Shown: in pieces, positions 24,962 to 33,582 of the stretch
How positions within the stretch are numbered: position 1 is the first letter of the stretch
Layout: every line of letters starts with the position of its first letter
From: Planctomycetota bacterium
GTDB lineage: Bacteria > Planctomycetota > JAJSAM01 > JAJVHW01
Length of the DNA: 38,742 nt
Assembly (NCBI GenBank): GCA_021776825.1
Contig: JAJFFG010000130.1
Span: 1-38,742, forward strand
Reading direction: 5' to 3'
Made by a program: the position numbers and the translations under genes
The notes under the pieces: model-generated
The model's input: only the letters and a program-made list of their open reading frames with translations
Databases searched by the model: none
What the model was told of the DNA's origin: nothing

Positions 24962-26137
24962 CTATGGGACGTAGACCGCCCCGACCAGCTCGAGCTCGCT
25001 GCCGTTCCACCGATGGATGACGTACTCGTACGCCATCGTCCCGGCGAGGTACGCCGCCTTGCCAGAGTGAGTCGGCCGATAGGCCTCGGCCGCGACGAAG
25101 AACACGTCGTCGCCTCCGGGCCGCCCGACGCACGAGACCACCTGATCGGGGAAGCTCGCCGTGACCTTCTTCCCAACGGCCGCGCGGGTCACGCCGTTGA
25201 GGACGCCCCAGCACCACCCGCCGATGACCTTGGTGCGGACGAAGCACTCGTCTCCGTCGTTCCCGTCGACGTCCCCGACGAAGATGTCATCGACGTACGT
25301 CGCGTGCTGGATCGCGTCGAAGGCCTCGAGCTGCCATACGCCGTCGGCATCGCGGCCGATGACAGCGACGAACTTCAACTCGTCACAGCGGAACTCCGAC
25401 TCGTGGTCGCCCCACTTCGGATACGCCACCACGACGACCTCGTCCACGCCGTCACCCTCGAAGTCGACGAAGCGCCGCCGGTCACGCGGGATGTACTTCC
25501 AGAACTCGGTCAGGAGCGGCTCGAAGCGCCGACCGTGCTGCTCGGGGTCCGCGGCCCGGCGCCGTGCATCGACTTCCGGCGAGACGCGCAGCCGCGCCTC
25601 GATCTCGCCCGCCACTGCGATCAGCGGCTCGTCATCGGGAAGGCGTGCGGGGATCTGAGTGAGCGGTCCGGCCGCGGCCGCCATCTCCACCGAACGCATG
25701 CCCACGTCGTCGCCTCGGTCCTCGACCAGCCGGCACGCCGTGACGTGCGCCCAGATCCACACCTCGGGGTCGGGATGCGAGAGCAGCGGGCGCAGTTCGT
25801 CGTCCGGGATCTCGGCGCACTGCGCCAGGACCAGCTGCGCGTGCTGGCGCTGGGCCGCATCGCCGGTCCGGACCCGCTCGAGCGCAGCGTGGCGCAGACC
25901 ATCGCCGCCCTCACGCACGACATCGCTGAGTCGCCCGCACATGCTGACCCGCATCTGGACGTACTGGTCGTCGCGGAACGTCTCATTCTCGAGGAACGCG
26001 ATGACGTCGCGGAGCTCGTCGCCGTCGAGCACCTCCACGGGCGAACGATCGACGCTCGCCGGAGAGACTCCGCTCAACCCGAGCAGGAGGACGGTCGCAA
26101 GGCACGCCACGACATGGCGGCGGAAGAGATGGGGCAT
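24962..26137 (-). CDS. Exported HEAT-like / VCBS-like protein
   Basis: A 391-residue protein with a signal peptide (about 1-28, HVVACLATVLLLGLSGVSPAS). Residues about 35-190 are helical and HEAT-like (GLRHAALERVRTGDAAQRQH, LRPLLSHPDPEVWIWAHVTA). Residues about 225-391 form a beta-rich part with FG-GAP/VCBS-like Asp-Gly turns, VDFEGDGVDEVVVVAY and VGDVDGNDGDECFV, which in related proteins bind calcium within beta-propeller blades. Only about two blades are visible, so a full propeller is doubtful. It lies 140 bases downstream of the TPR gene on the same strand and convergent with the selenoprotein-like gene (18-base gap). Function unknown. Confidence 0.83.
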   Translation of the reverse strand: MPHLFRRHVVACLATVLLLGLSGVSPASVDRSPVEVLDGDELRDVIAFLENETFRDDQYVQMRVSMCGRLSDVVREGGDGLRHAALERVRTGDAAQRQHAQLVLAQCAEIPDDELRPLLSHPDPEVWIWAHVTACRLVEDRGDDVGMRSVEMAAAAGPLTQIPARLPDDEPLIAVAGEIEARLRVSPEVDARRRAADPEQHGRRFEPLLTEFWKYIPRDRRRFVDFEGDGVDEVVVVAYPKWGDHESEFRCDELKFVAVIGRDADGVWQLEAFDAIQHATYVDDIFVGDVDGNDGDECFVRTKVIGGWCWGVLNGVTRAAVGKKVTASFPDQVVSCVGRPGGDDVFFVAAEAYRPTHSGKAAYLAGTMAYEYVIHRWNGSELELVGAVYVP

Positions 26138-26277
26138 GTGAGGTCCGCAGCAGCGGAGCGCGACGTCGCCAGGGACCCGTCAGCATACGGAGCACTGCAA
26201 GGACCAACGCGGCATCGGCCCGCGGCGAGCCCGTCGCGAGGCGTCGGACTCGGCGGTCACTCTCTCGGCGTCCGCGA

Positions 26278-29200
26278 TCAACGTTCGCGGGGCTCATCCG
26301 TCTCGCGCTCGGCGCGCGTCTTCGTGAGGAGCTCTTCCAGATCGGTCGCCACCTCCGGGTCGAGTTCGCGCAGCTGCGACAGAATCTGATCCGGCTCATC
26401 GTCCTCTCCGGACTGCGCCAGCGACGCGGCGAGACCCCACAGGCTCCACGCGTCGTTCGGCCGGACCTCGACGGCAACCCGGTAGGCGCGAACGGCGGCC
26501 GGGAAGTCCCCGCGTCGGCGCTGCACCCAGCCGAGGCTGTACAGAGTGCGATGCGCTCGAGGACGGAGCCGCAACGCGGTCTCGAACGCGTGCACAGCGG
26601 CGTCGTCGCTCTCCACGTCGCGGCGGGCGTTGCCGAGCCAGTGCCAGACGTCAGCGTCATCCGGCAGCATCTCGGCGGCGCGCTCGAGGGCCGCGACCGC
26701 TTCCGCCGCACGCTTCGCGAAGTGGAGCGAGACGCCATACTCCCGCCACGCAGAGCCCCAATCAGGACGATGCTTCACGAGCTCGTCGTGCGCGGCGAGC
26801 GCCTCTTCGAACCGCTTGGCGTCGCGGTGGACGCGGCCAAGATGGAGGTTCGCCGAGCGGTCCTCCGGGTGCTCCGCGAGCACTCGTTCGAACTCGACGA
26901 CCGCCTCGTCGAAACGCTTGAACTTCCAGAGCGCGAGGCCGAGGTTCGAGCGCGTCACCGAGTTCGCGGGTCGCCGACGAAGCGCCTCGCGATACGCGCT
27001 GACGGCGGCGTCGTAGCGCTTGAGGCCGTCGTACGCCATGCCGAGCTCTGCCCATGCGTCGCTCCTGGTCTTGCTCCGCTCGTTCGCGGCGCGGAGCGCG
27101 TCGATGGCTTCGTCCATGCGACCGAGGCTCCGCAGACACCGCCCCATCCAGTACCGCGAGTCGAAGCTCGTCGGGTCGGCGCGGATCGCCCGATCGAACT
27201 CGGAGAGCGCCTCCTCCTTCCGCCCGAGCTTGTAGAGGCACACGCCCATGCGGCGCGCGCGAGCGGACCACGAACCCGAGATCTCATCGCCGCGCCGGAA
27301 CTTGGCCAGCGCCTCCTCGTAGCGGCCGAGTTCCTCGAGCATCAGACCGAGGTTCCAGTGGACGTTCCCGTCGTCGGGGTTCAGCCGGTCCGCCCGCTCG
27401 AACCACTCGAGGGCCTCCGCGTAGCGCTCGAGCCCGCGGAGGGCCAGGCCTGCGTTGTAGACCGCGCCCTCGTGATCGGGACGCAGCTCCACCGCGAGGA
27501 GCAGCACGGTCAGCGCCTCCTCATACCGATCGAGGAGTTCGAGCGTCCAGCCCTTGTTGTAGTTCGCGAGGAAGTGCCTCGGCTTCAGCTCGAGCACGGC
27601 GTCGTACGCGTCGAGCGCCTCCTCGTGCCGGTCCCGGTGCGTGAGCATCACGCCAAGGCGCCACCACGCCGATGCATCCTGCGCGTCGACCTCGACGGCA
27701 CGCCGCGACGCCTCCTCCGACTTCGCGAAGTCATCCTGGATGTAGTACGCACGGGCGAGCGCCGTCCACAGGCGCACGACGTTGGGATGCCGTTCGATCG
27801 CGCGATGCAACGTGGCGATGGCCTCAGCCGTCTCACCCGCGTCGAGCTGGGCGTTGGCCTCGGACACCCAGCGGCGCGCATCCTCGACCTCCGGGTCGAC
27901 GTCTGGCGGTTTCGCGGGAGGCTGATCCGGGGCGACGTCGCCGCCGGTCCCCGGCACGCGCCGTCCGTCCAGCTCCCACTGAGCGTGCGAGCGCCGGAAC
28001 ACGACCTCGCCGTCCTCCGAGCGAATCGTCCGGACGAGCGACTTCAGGAGCGCCGGACCGTCCTCGACGTCCCAGTAGGTATAGACGTCGTGAAGTCCCC
28101 CGCTCTCGGCGGTGACCGTCGTCTCGGCGAGCACGAACCGCTTCCCACGCTGCTCGTAGCGATGCGTCGTTGTCGCGCTTCCGCCCCCATCGAACTCCTG
28201 TGCGAGTTCGACAGGCAACCCGCGGGCGTCGAAGCGGACGCGGACACGTCCACCGGGGGAGCCTTCGAGCGCCGAGCCCTCGATGATCCGAGCGTCACCA
28301 TCAGACTTCGTGATCGGCGCAACGAGGTCGAACGTGGCGAGTTCCGCAGAGGGTGGCCGCAGGACGTGGTCCAGCACCCGGATGAGGGACGTCCGCATCC
28401 CGGCGGCGTAGTCCGGGTCCCGCGCAGCGGCGGGGTCGGACGGATCGACCGGCACGCACGCCACGACACCCGCACGCGACCACGAGATGCGAGTCAGTAC
28501 GGTGGGGTCGTCGGTTTCGACCTCGACGATGCTCGTCGCCAAACGTGTGCCCGCGCCGTGCAGCGAGTCGAGTGCATCGTCCCACCCATCGAGCAGCGCC
28601 TGCGCCGCGGCGTCGACGCGTCGGGCGCGGCCGGCAAGAGCCTCGGGCAACGACGTACCCGAAACGAGCTCGCCGTCGAGCGTCACGTCGTGCACCACGA
28701 ACTCGTCGCGGCTGCCACTCGGGAAGTGCCACACGATGCGCCGTGGCACGGCGAGATCCGACGGCTGGTCGAAGTAATCGATGCCCACAGCCAGCGCAAC
28801 GTCGCCGACGAGCTCGAGGCGGCGGAGCGCGAAGCCGTCGCCACGCTCTCCGAACGAGAGTCGGAACGGCCCCGCAAGCGGCGAGCTGGCGAGCGCACCG
28901 AGGAACTGCACCTGAGTCGGCAGTCCGTCGTCGCCGCAACGCAACTCCATCTCCATGTCCGGTGTCGTGCCCTCGGCCTCGCCCACGAACCGGATGACGG
29001 TCTCGTCGCCGTCGCGGCGGCTCGAGATCGACGTGAACTCATCCCGAATCGACGCGTCCCAGATCGAACGGGCAAGCAGCGGCAGCACGATGCGGATCTT
29101 CAGCTTGCGGGCGACATCGGTCGCAGCCTCCGGCGCGAGCGTGCCCGTGTGCCCGCCGACGATGACGCCGGGAGACTTCCCACTGAGCCACCCCATGCGC

Positions 29201-29436
29201 ACGATCAGCGGCGCACGCGGACCGCCGGACATGGCGACGTGAGCACGCAAGTCGGACACTCCCACGGCCGACGGCGTCGGGCTGAGCTCGAGCAGCCGGT
29301 CGAGGACAGCGATCGCCTTTGGATCGTGACGCCGCGTCGGCTGTGCGTCGTCCTCCGCCGTCACGGTGCGGACGAGTGCCACGCCGAGCAGCGCTGCCGC
29401 CAGGATCGAGCAAGCCAGCCGTCGACGAGAGCGCAA
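26278..29436 (-). CDS. Exported protein with tandem beta-rich domains and 15 TPRs
   Basis: A 1052-residue protein. I chose a TTG start (29434-29436) because GGAGG (29443-29447 on the complement) lies six bases before it and the product then begins with a clean signal peptide (RSRRRLACSILAAALLGVALVRTVTA); an upstream frame reaches 29508 without an SD. Residues about 30-490 hold two similar beta-rich halves, each with a start like 'LDRLLELS...VSDLRAHV' or 'LLDGWDDALDSLHG', a strand about an initial measurement and a DxxGLP turn (DDGLPTQVQF, ARGLPVELAQ). These recall outer-membrane-lipoprotein-sorting (LolA-like) domains, but weakly. From about 515 to the end there are about 15 canonical tetratricopeptide repeats (for example NYNKGWTLELLDRYEEAL and VHWNLGLMLEELGRYEEAL), which mediate protein-protein contacts. 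Confidence 0.88.
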   Translation of the reverse strand: MRSRRRLACSILAAALLGVALVRTVTAEDDAQPTRRHDPKAIAVLDRLLELSPTPSAVGVSDLRAHVAMSGGPRAPLIVRMGWLSGKSPGVIVGGHTGTLAPEAATDVARKLKIRIVLPLLARSIWDASIRDEFTSISSRRDGDETVIRFVGEAEGTTPDMEMELRCGDDGLPTQVQFLGALASSPLAGPFRLSFGERGDGFALRRLELVGDVALAVGIDYFDQPSDLAVPRRIVWHFPSGSRDEFVVHDVTLDGELVSGTSLPEALAGRARRVDAAAQALLDGWDDALDSLHGAGTRLATSIVEVETDDPTVLTRISWSRAGVVACVPVDPSDPAAARDPDYAAGMRTSLIRVLDHVLRPPSAELATFDLVAPITKSDGDARIIEGSALEGSPGGRVRVRFDARGLPVELAQEFDGGGSATTTHRYEQRGKRFVLAETTVTAESGGLHDVYTYWDVEDGPALLKSLVRTIRSEDGEVVFRRSHAQWELDGRRVPGTGGDVAPDQPPAKPPDVDPEVEDARRWVSEANAQLDAGETAEAIATLHRAIERHPNVVRLWTALARAYYIQDDFAKSEEASRRAVEVDAQDASAWWRLGVMLTHRDRHEEALDAYDAVLELKPRHFLANYNKGWTLELLDRYEEALTVLLLAVELRPDHEGAVYNAGLALRGLERYAEALEWFERADRLNPDDGNVHWNLGLMLEELGRYEEALAKFRRGDEISGSWSARARRMGVCLYKLGRKEEALSEFDRAIRADPTSFDSRYWMGRCLRSLGRMDEAIDALRAANERSKTRSDAWAELGMAYDGLKRYDAAVSAYREALRRRPANSVTRSNLGLALWKFKRFDEAVVEFERVLAEHPEDRSANLHLGRVHRDAKRFEEALAAHDELVKHRPDWGSAWREYGVSLHFAKRAAEAVAALERAAEMLPDDADVWHWLGNARRDVESDDAAVHAFETALRLRPRAHRTLYSLGWVQRRRGDFPAAVRAYRVAVEVRPNDAWSLWGLAASLAQSGEDDEPDQILSQLRELDPEVATDLEELLTKTRAERETDEPRER

Positions 29437-29442
29437 TCGAAT

Positions 29443-29447
29443 CCTCC
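29443..29447 (-). promoter_or_regulatory. Ribosome binding site supporting a TTG start
   Basis: On the complement the sequence is GGAGG, then six bases, then TTG. It decides the start of the TPR gene at 29436 over the longer open frame. Confidence 0.65.
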
Positions 29448-29511
29448 AGCGCGACAGCGTACCGGGGACCGTGCGAGGAGCGTTCGACCGTCGCACTCCG
29501 TACCGCACCTC

Positions 29512-29537
29512 GCGCGCGGGCCACGCGCGCGGGCCAC
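29512..29537. repeat. Perfect 13-base tandem duplication
   Basis: GCGCGCGGGCCAC occurs twice head to tail (29512-29524, 29525-29537), about 75 bases upstream of the TPR gene's start and in no recognised gene. It is likely a slippage duplication; a paired protein-binding site is possible. Confidence 0.6.
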
Positions 29538-29638
29538 GCGGTACAGCTCCCGCCGTCGACGCAGGATCTCACGCTCCATCGCGGCGCCAACGCTGGCGAC
29601 TCACCCCGGACCCAGCCGGCTGGGACACGCTCCAGCCG

Positions 29639-30013
29639 CTACGGCATGACGACGATCTCGGTCGAGACCAAGATCGTCGAGCGCGACCAGTCGATGAAGT
29701 TGCGCTCGTCTTCGATGAACGCGCGGAGGTAGCCCTGCGTCGCGTCGGACGTCCAGTCGCGTTCGAGCGCTTCCGTGCTCTCGACCCAGAGTTCGGCGAT
29801 GCCGTCGAACGGCTCGACCAACCCCTCGCGCGGACCGATGACCAGCTCCCGCGCACTCGTGTCGAGCGTGTGCACCTGGATGTAGCGCTTGATGCCGAGC
29901 GCGGGGATGGCCTCGTGCGGCACGGCCTGCGTGTGCTTCTCGCGCCAGTACTCCTGGAACTCCGCGCGACTGAGGTGCGGCAGACGCCTCATGAGCCAGC
30001 TCAACTTGATCAT
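29639..30013 (-). CDS. EthD-domain protein
   Basis: A 124-residue dimeric alpha/beta-barrel (ferredoxin-like) protein of the EthD group. Visible hallmarks are L-S-R-A-E-F-Q-E-Y-W-R-E-K-H (residues about 15-28), the following A-L-G-I-K-R-Y-I-Q-V-H strand, and the C-terminal F-I-D-W-S-R-S-T...EIVV. EthD proteins accompany degradation of ethers and other compounds in some bacteria, but most chromosomal members have no known reaction. The ATG at 30011-30013 is preferred (GAGGAG a few bases upstream) over an Arg-rich upstream extension. It stands alone, about 200 bases from each neighbour. Confidence 0.9.
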   Translation of the reverse strand: MIKLSWLMRRLPHLSRAEFQEYWREKHTQAVPHEAIPALGIKRYIQVHTLDTSARELVIGPREGLVEPFDGIAELWVESTEALERDWTSDATQGYLRAFIEDERNFIDWSRSTILVSTEIVVMP

Positions 30014-30215
30014 CGATTCTCTCCTCGGCGTGCGCCGCCGCTTCAACCCCAGAACCGCGTCATTCCGGACACGGTGGCCCGCGGGCGCGAAGAGTGTCGA
30101 TCACCGGGACGCGCGACGTCACGCGGGGAATTCGGCATCCGGGAGTCCCGCTCCCCTCGAACTCACGAGACCGGTGGTCGTCCTCACGCAGCGCCGGCTC
30201 GCTCGACTGCGATCG

Positions 30216-30746
30216 TCAGCGGGCGAGGACGACCTCGACCTCGCGGACGCCGTCGTCTGGCGGCCCATAGCGGAGCTTCACCCGAGCCCCCTTCATGAAC
30301 TCCGAGGCCTCGAGCACCGGGCGCACAGCGGCGAACAGCGCGTCCGCGTCCGGCCCGTACATGAACAGCATGCAGTCGGTGCCATCCACCGACACTTCGT
30401 TGCCGTCGAACTCGCCGGCGGACGCGGCGACAATCGCCTCACTGAGCCGCTCCTCGAGCGCGAACAGCTCAGTCAGCTCCGCGTGCGGATACGTGAAGTA
30501 GACGAGGACAGAGTGCTCCGGAGCGGGCTCCGGCGCGGGCTCGGCCGACTCCGGCGCGCTCTCCTCTGGCGGCTCGCTGGTGCCCGCGCCCGCCCTGTCG
30601 ACGGGCAAGACGACGGGCGCGTCGTCGCGCGCGGCCTGGTCCGGCGACACCGCGCTCACACGATCGTCCGCCGGAGTTTCAGGGGTGTCGCCACAGCCCA
30701 TCGCGAGGGCCGTCAGCGCGAGGAGACCGAGAACCGCGAGTCGCAT
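30216..30746 (-). CDS. Small putative lipoprotein
   Basis: A 176-residue protein with a short N-terminal hydrophobic segment ending at a Cys (LGLLALTALAMGC18GD), consistent with a type II signal peptide although the -3 residue is Ala rather than Leu. A Pro/Glu/Ala-rich linker (residues 20-78) leads to a compact alpha/beta domain. That domain has GEFDGNEVSVDGTDC, the near-repeat MYGPDADALFAAVRPVL and a final strand pair (RVKLRYGPPDDGVREVEVVL). The 'DGNE...YGxDADxL...RYG' pattern looks like a conserved family, but I cannot name it. GGAGGG sits just before the ATG. Probably tethered at the cell envelope. Confidence 0.84.
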   Translation of the reverse strand: MRLAVLGLLALTALAMGCGDTPETPADDRVSAVSPDQAARDDAPVVLPVDRAGAGTSEPPEESAPESAEPAPEPAPEHSVLVYFTYPHAELTELFALEERLSEAIVAASAGEFDGNEVSVDGTDCMLFMYGPDADALFAAVRPVLEASEFMKGARVKLRYGPPDDGVREVEVVLAR

Positions 30747-31129
30747 GATGCCCTCCGCATCGACCTCCGAGGGGGCGACGCGCGCAGTGAAAGTGAGTGA
30801 GCGAAATCGACCGTGACGTCGCCGCTCGGACAGCGAGCCCTGGCACCGAGATCCGTGGTGCAGTGTCCACTCTCCCGCGTTCCACGCGCACGTGAGATCT
30901 GAGGTCGGGGCCCGTCTTCGTCGGAGTCGTAGCGCCGGCCCTCCCGGCCGCGCGTCGAGCATGCCGCGAACGGCGCCCGTCGATCTCAGAATCTGCCGCA
31001 ACCGAGACCCACGTCGGCGCGTTGAGTAGCCATTCGCCGCCCGCGGCGGAGATCGCCGTGAGTTCGAACACCGGTCCTGGATCGTCCTGCCAAGAGCGGG
31101 GTGCCAGGGTAGTAGGAGTACTCGCGCAC
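30747..31129. other. Divergent intergenic region
   Basis: About 380 bases between two divergent exported-protein genes. No gene with real protein character was found; open frames are Arg/Ser-rich shadows. A small stem (GCTCG 30824-30828 with CGAGC 30834-30838) is present. Promoters for both genes must lie here, but none was identified. Confidence 0.5.
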
Positions 31130-32497
31130 ATGCCAACCAGCCGACCGGGAGCGGGCGCCACTGCGCTCGGGCTCGCTGCTCTCGTGGCGCTGTCGTGCGG
31201 TCCCGACGACCTCGCCGACGCTCCCCACATCGTGATCGACACGCTGCGCGCCGATCGCACGTCGGTGCACGGCTACGAGCGTCCGACGACCCCTGCCATG
31301 GAGCGCCTGGCTAGAGACTCGGTCGTGTTCGACGACTGCTGGGCCCCAGCGCCATGGACGGGACCGTCGCACGCCTCGCTGTTCACCGGCATGCGCCCGG
31401 AGGAGCACGGGTTTCTTCGCAGCCTCAATGCGTTCCTGCCCGATCAGGTCGAGACCCTGGCCGAACAGCTCTTGGAGACCGGGTTCGAGACGCATTGCTT
31501 CGCGACCAACCCGAACGTCGGGCGCGCGCGCAATCTCGTCCAGGGCTTCGACCACTACGAACCCTGCTTCCGCTATGTGCGCAACGTGGAAGTCGGCGAC
31601 GGCGACGGGGTCTTCGAGTCGATGGTCGAGTACCAGCCCGCGGACGCCACCGCCGCGCGCGTGGTCCGTACGATCGTCGACGCCGACGCCGCAGGGCGCC
31701 GCGTGTTCACCTTCGTCAACCTGCTCGATCCGCACCTCAGCTACGATCCGCCGCCGGGCCCGACGGCAGCATTCGTGCGCGACGCCGAGCTCGAGACGCT
31801 GGAGTGGGCGCGCCGCCTCAGCTTCCCCGTCTGCGCCGAGCCGGCTCTCGGTGTGACGCAGTTCACGGATGCGCAGTGGGCGGCACTCTCCGACTTGTAC
31901 GACGCAGAGGTCCGCACGTCCGACGACGCGCTCGACGTTCTGGTCTCCGGTCTGCGGAAGGCGGGCCTGCTCGACTCGACGCTGCTCGTGATCACATCGG
32001 ACCACGGTGAGTTCCTCGGCGAGGAAGGGTTGTCGGACCACGCGTTCCACATGCGCCCCGAGCTGCTCCGCATTCCTCTCGTCGTCCGCTGGCCGGATGG
32101 CTACCGCGCAGGCGAACGAGTCGCCGATCTCGTGCGACTGGAGGACGTCACTCCGACCGTCCTAGAGGCCTGCGGGATGAGCGCGCCGGCGTCGATGTCA
32201 GGACGCTCCTTGCGCGGGGACACGACGGATCGCGTCGCGTTCGCCGCGACGGATCCGCCGACCGAGGCGTTGACCATCCTGGCCGACCGCCACCCGAGCT
32301 ACCCGCTGGATCGGCTTCGACGCTCGTTCCGATCGGTCGCGGACGGGCGCTGGCACTACCTCCGCGACGACGTCGGAACGGAGTGGCTCTGGGACCTCGA
32401 CGTCGATCCAACGGCTTCCGAGAACGTCGCGACGACGCGACCCGAGGAGCGGCTGCGACTGCGGTCGCTCCTGCACGAGGCCTATCCGGGTTGGTAA
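31130..32497 (+). CDS. Sulfatase-like hydrolase with Thr at the nucleophile site
   Basis: A 455-residue exported member of the alkaline-phosphatase/sulfatase superfamily. The N-terminus (ALGLAALVALSC23) suggests a signal peptide, possibly of a lipoprotein. Visible core: the first metal site I-D37-T-L-R-A-D-R, the catalytic loop A-P-W-T77-G-P-S-H-A-S-L-F-T-G, a metal-binding T-S-D-H-G-E-F-L-G-E and L-L-R-I-P-L-V-V-R-W-P. Type I sulfatases carry Cys or Ser (converted to formylglycine) in C/S-x-P-x-R. Here the position is Thr and the Arg is His, so formylglycine is impossible; a direct Thr nucleophile as in phosphatase or phosphotransferase relatives is conceivable. The substrate is unknown. The start at 31130 follows a TAGGAG site; the longer frame from 31022 has no signal peptide at its start. 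Confidence 0.92.
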   Translation: MPTSRPGAGATALGLAALVALSCGPDDLADAPHIVIDTLRADRTSVHGYERPTTPAMERLARDSVVFDDCWAPAPWTGPSHASLFTGMRPEEHGFLRSLNAFLPDQVETLAEQLLETGFETHCFATNPNVGRARNLVQGFDHYEPCFRYVRNVEVGDGDGVFESMVEYQPADATAARVVRTIVDADAAGRRVFTFVNLLDPHLSYDPPPGPTAAFVRDAELETLEWARRLSFPVCAEPALGVTQFTDAQWAALSDLYDAEVRTSDDALDVLVSGLRKAGLLDSTLLVITSDHGEFLGEEGLSDHAFHMRPELLRIPLVVRWPDGYRAGERVADLVRLEDVTPTVLEACGMSAPASMSGRSLRGDTTDRVAFAATDPPTEALTILADRHPSYPLDRLRRSFRSVADGRWHYLRDDVGTEWLWDLDVDPTASENVATTRPEERLRLRSLLHEAYPGW

Positions 32498-32511
32498 CGC
32501 GACCGACTGCC

Positions 32512-32605
32512 GCCCAGCGGGTCACGGGCGTCGACCACCTGCGATACCTCGGGGCAGCGCTCCATGACGGTTCCTCTCGCGTCGTCCACGCCCCAACCGC
32601 TGGGC
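32512..32605. repeat. Inverted repeat between convergent genes
   Basis: GCCCAGCGG (32512-32520) and CCGCTGGGC (32597-32605) are exact 9-base reverse complements, 76 bases apart, between the ends of the sulfatase-like gene and the next leftward gene. They may help transcription stop in both directions; the spacer is long, so this is uncertain. Confidence 0.35.
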
Positions 32606-32628
32606 TGCCGATTCAACGCGGACTTCCG

Positions 32629-33033
32629 TCAGTCCAAGAGGCGACCGAGCAGGACGCGCAGCCCGTCGTCGCGATACGTCCATGCGGGCGCCGGACCGAC
32701 GTAGCAGACCTTGAGCCCGTCCGCGCGGAACTGGCGATCTGCGTCACGGCGTGCGTCGGCATGGGCGCGCGTCGGATAGATGCGGCGTCCCGGGCGGGGC
32801 ATGAACTCGCCGAACTCCCCGGCCACGTACACCACGTCCCGAGTGGCCCTCGGAGTGAGCAGTCCAGCGATGTCGATGTACCCGGGCGGAGCATTGGGCC
32901 GGAAGTAGCACGGAACGTGTCGCTCCGGCCATGCCACCAGCGCTCCAAGCGTGATCACGATCGCGATCTGCGCGATCACGTTCGTGCACGCCAGAGACCA
33001 TCGTCGCGCACGGCGGGGGGGCAGACCCTCCAT
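32629..33033 (-). CDS. Small membrane-anchored hypothetical protein
   Basis: A 134-residue protein of no recognised family. A basic N-terminus (PPRRARRW) is followed by a membrane helix at about residues 17-36 (NVIAQIAIVITLGALVAW), then a soluble domain with IDIAGLLTPRATRDVVYVAG, GRRIYPTRAHADARRDADRQ and KVCYVGPAPAW. The soluble part could fold as a small alpha/beta domain outside the cytoplasm. The ATG start has no strong SD. It is divergent from the broken acetyltransferase gene (88 bases) and convergent with the sulfatase-like gene. Confidence 0.68.
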   Translation of the reverse strand: MEGLPPRRARRWSLACTNVIAQIAIVITLGALVAWPERHVPCYFRPNAPPGYIDIAGLLTPRATRDVVYVAGEFGEFMPRPGRRIYPTRAHADARRDADRQFRADGLKVCYVGPAPAWTYRDDGLRVLLGRLLD

Positions 33034-33121
33034 CGCCCGAGTCTAGCGTGCGGTCGCTGCATGACGTCCCCTCGCTAGCGTCCCAGCGTCAGTCCGCCGA
33101 TCCGATGGCCTGAGCGCGACC

Positions 33122-33562
33122 ATGCTGGTTCGAGAGGCGACGCAGCAGGATTTCGAAGACATCATGCGGCTGTAGCGACAGCTGCAACCGAACGACCCGA
33201 TCCTGCGCGACGGCAGCGATCGCAAGGTGTTCGAGCGCATCGTCTCCGCCGACGACCTGCACGTCTTCCTGCTGGATGCAGACGGCGAGATCCTCGCGAC
33301 GTGCTACCTGAACGTCATCCCGAACATCACGCGCTCCGCGCGCCCGTACGCGATCGTCGAGAACGTCGTCACCGACCAGACGCAGCGGGGCCGCGGACAT
33401 GGCCAGCGCATCGTGCGACACGCGCTCGAGTTCGCGTGGGAGCGTGGCTGCTACAAGGCGATGCTCCAGTCGGGGTCGCAGCGCGAGGCGACGCACGCGT
33501 TCTACAAGGCGTGCGGATTCGCGGCAGACGAGAAGGTCGGCTACGTCGCCCGACCAGCGTGA
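33122..33562 (+). pseudogene. GNAT acetyltransferase interrupted by an amber codon
   Basis: Reading from the ATG at 33122 gives MLVREATQQDFEDIMRL, then TAG (33173-33175), then RQLQPNDP and the rest of a GNAT fold: HVFLLDADGEILATCYL, the core strand YAIVENVVTDQTQRGRGHGQR (acetyl-CoA-binding Q/R-x-x-G-x-G/A) and ATHAFYKACGF. Relatives usually have Tyr at the stop (L-Y-R-Q-L), so a TAC or TAT codon most likely became TAG. Total length, 146 codons, is normal. Other genes here end in TAG (249, 4534, 6732), so TAG is a working stop. A shortened protein of 111 residues could start at GTG 33227 but lacks the first strand and helix. A sequencing error is possible. Confidence 0.75.
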
Positions 33563-33582
33563 GGGGCCGACGCCGCCAGCAG

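Noticed and set aside
26551..29649. Long plus-strand open frame (1032 codons) opposite the TPR gene
   Set aside because: The minus strand shows 15 canonical TPRs and a signal peptide; the plus-strand product has no domain and the composition of a shadow frame.
33173..33175. TAG as pyrrolysine or a reassigned codon
   Set aside because: TAG ends several intact genes in this window and no pyrrolysine gene or downstream signal is seen; nonsense mutation is simpler.
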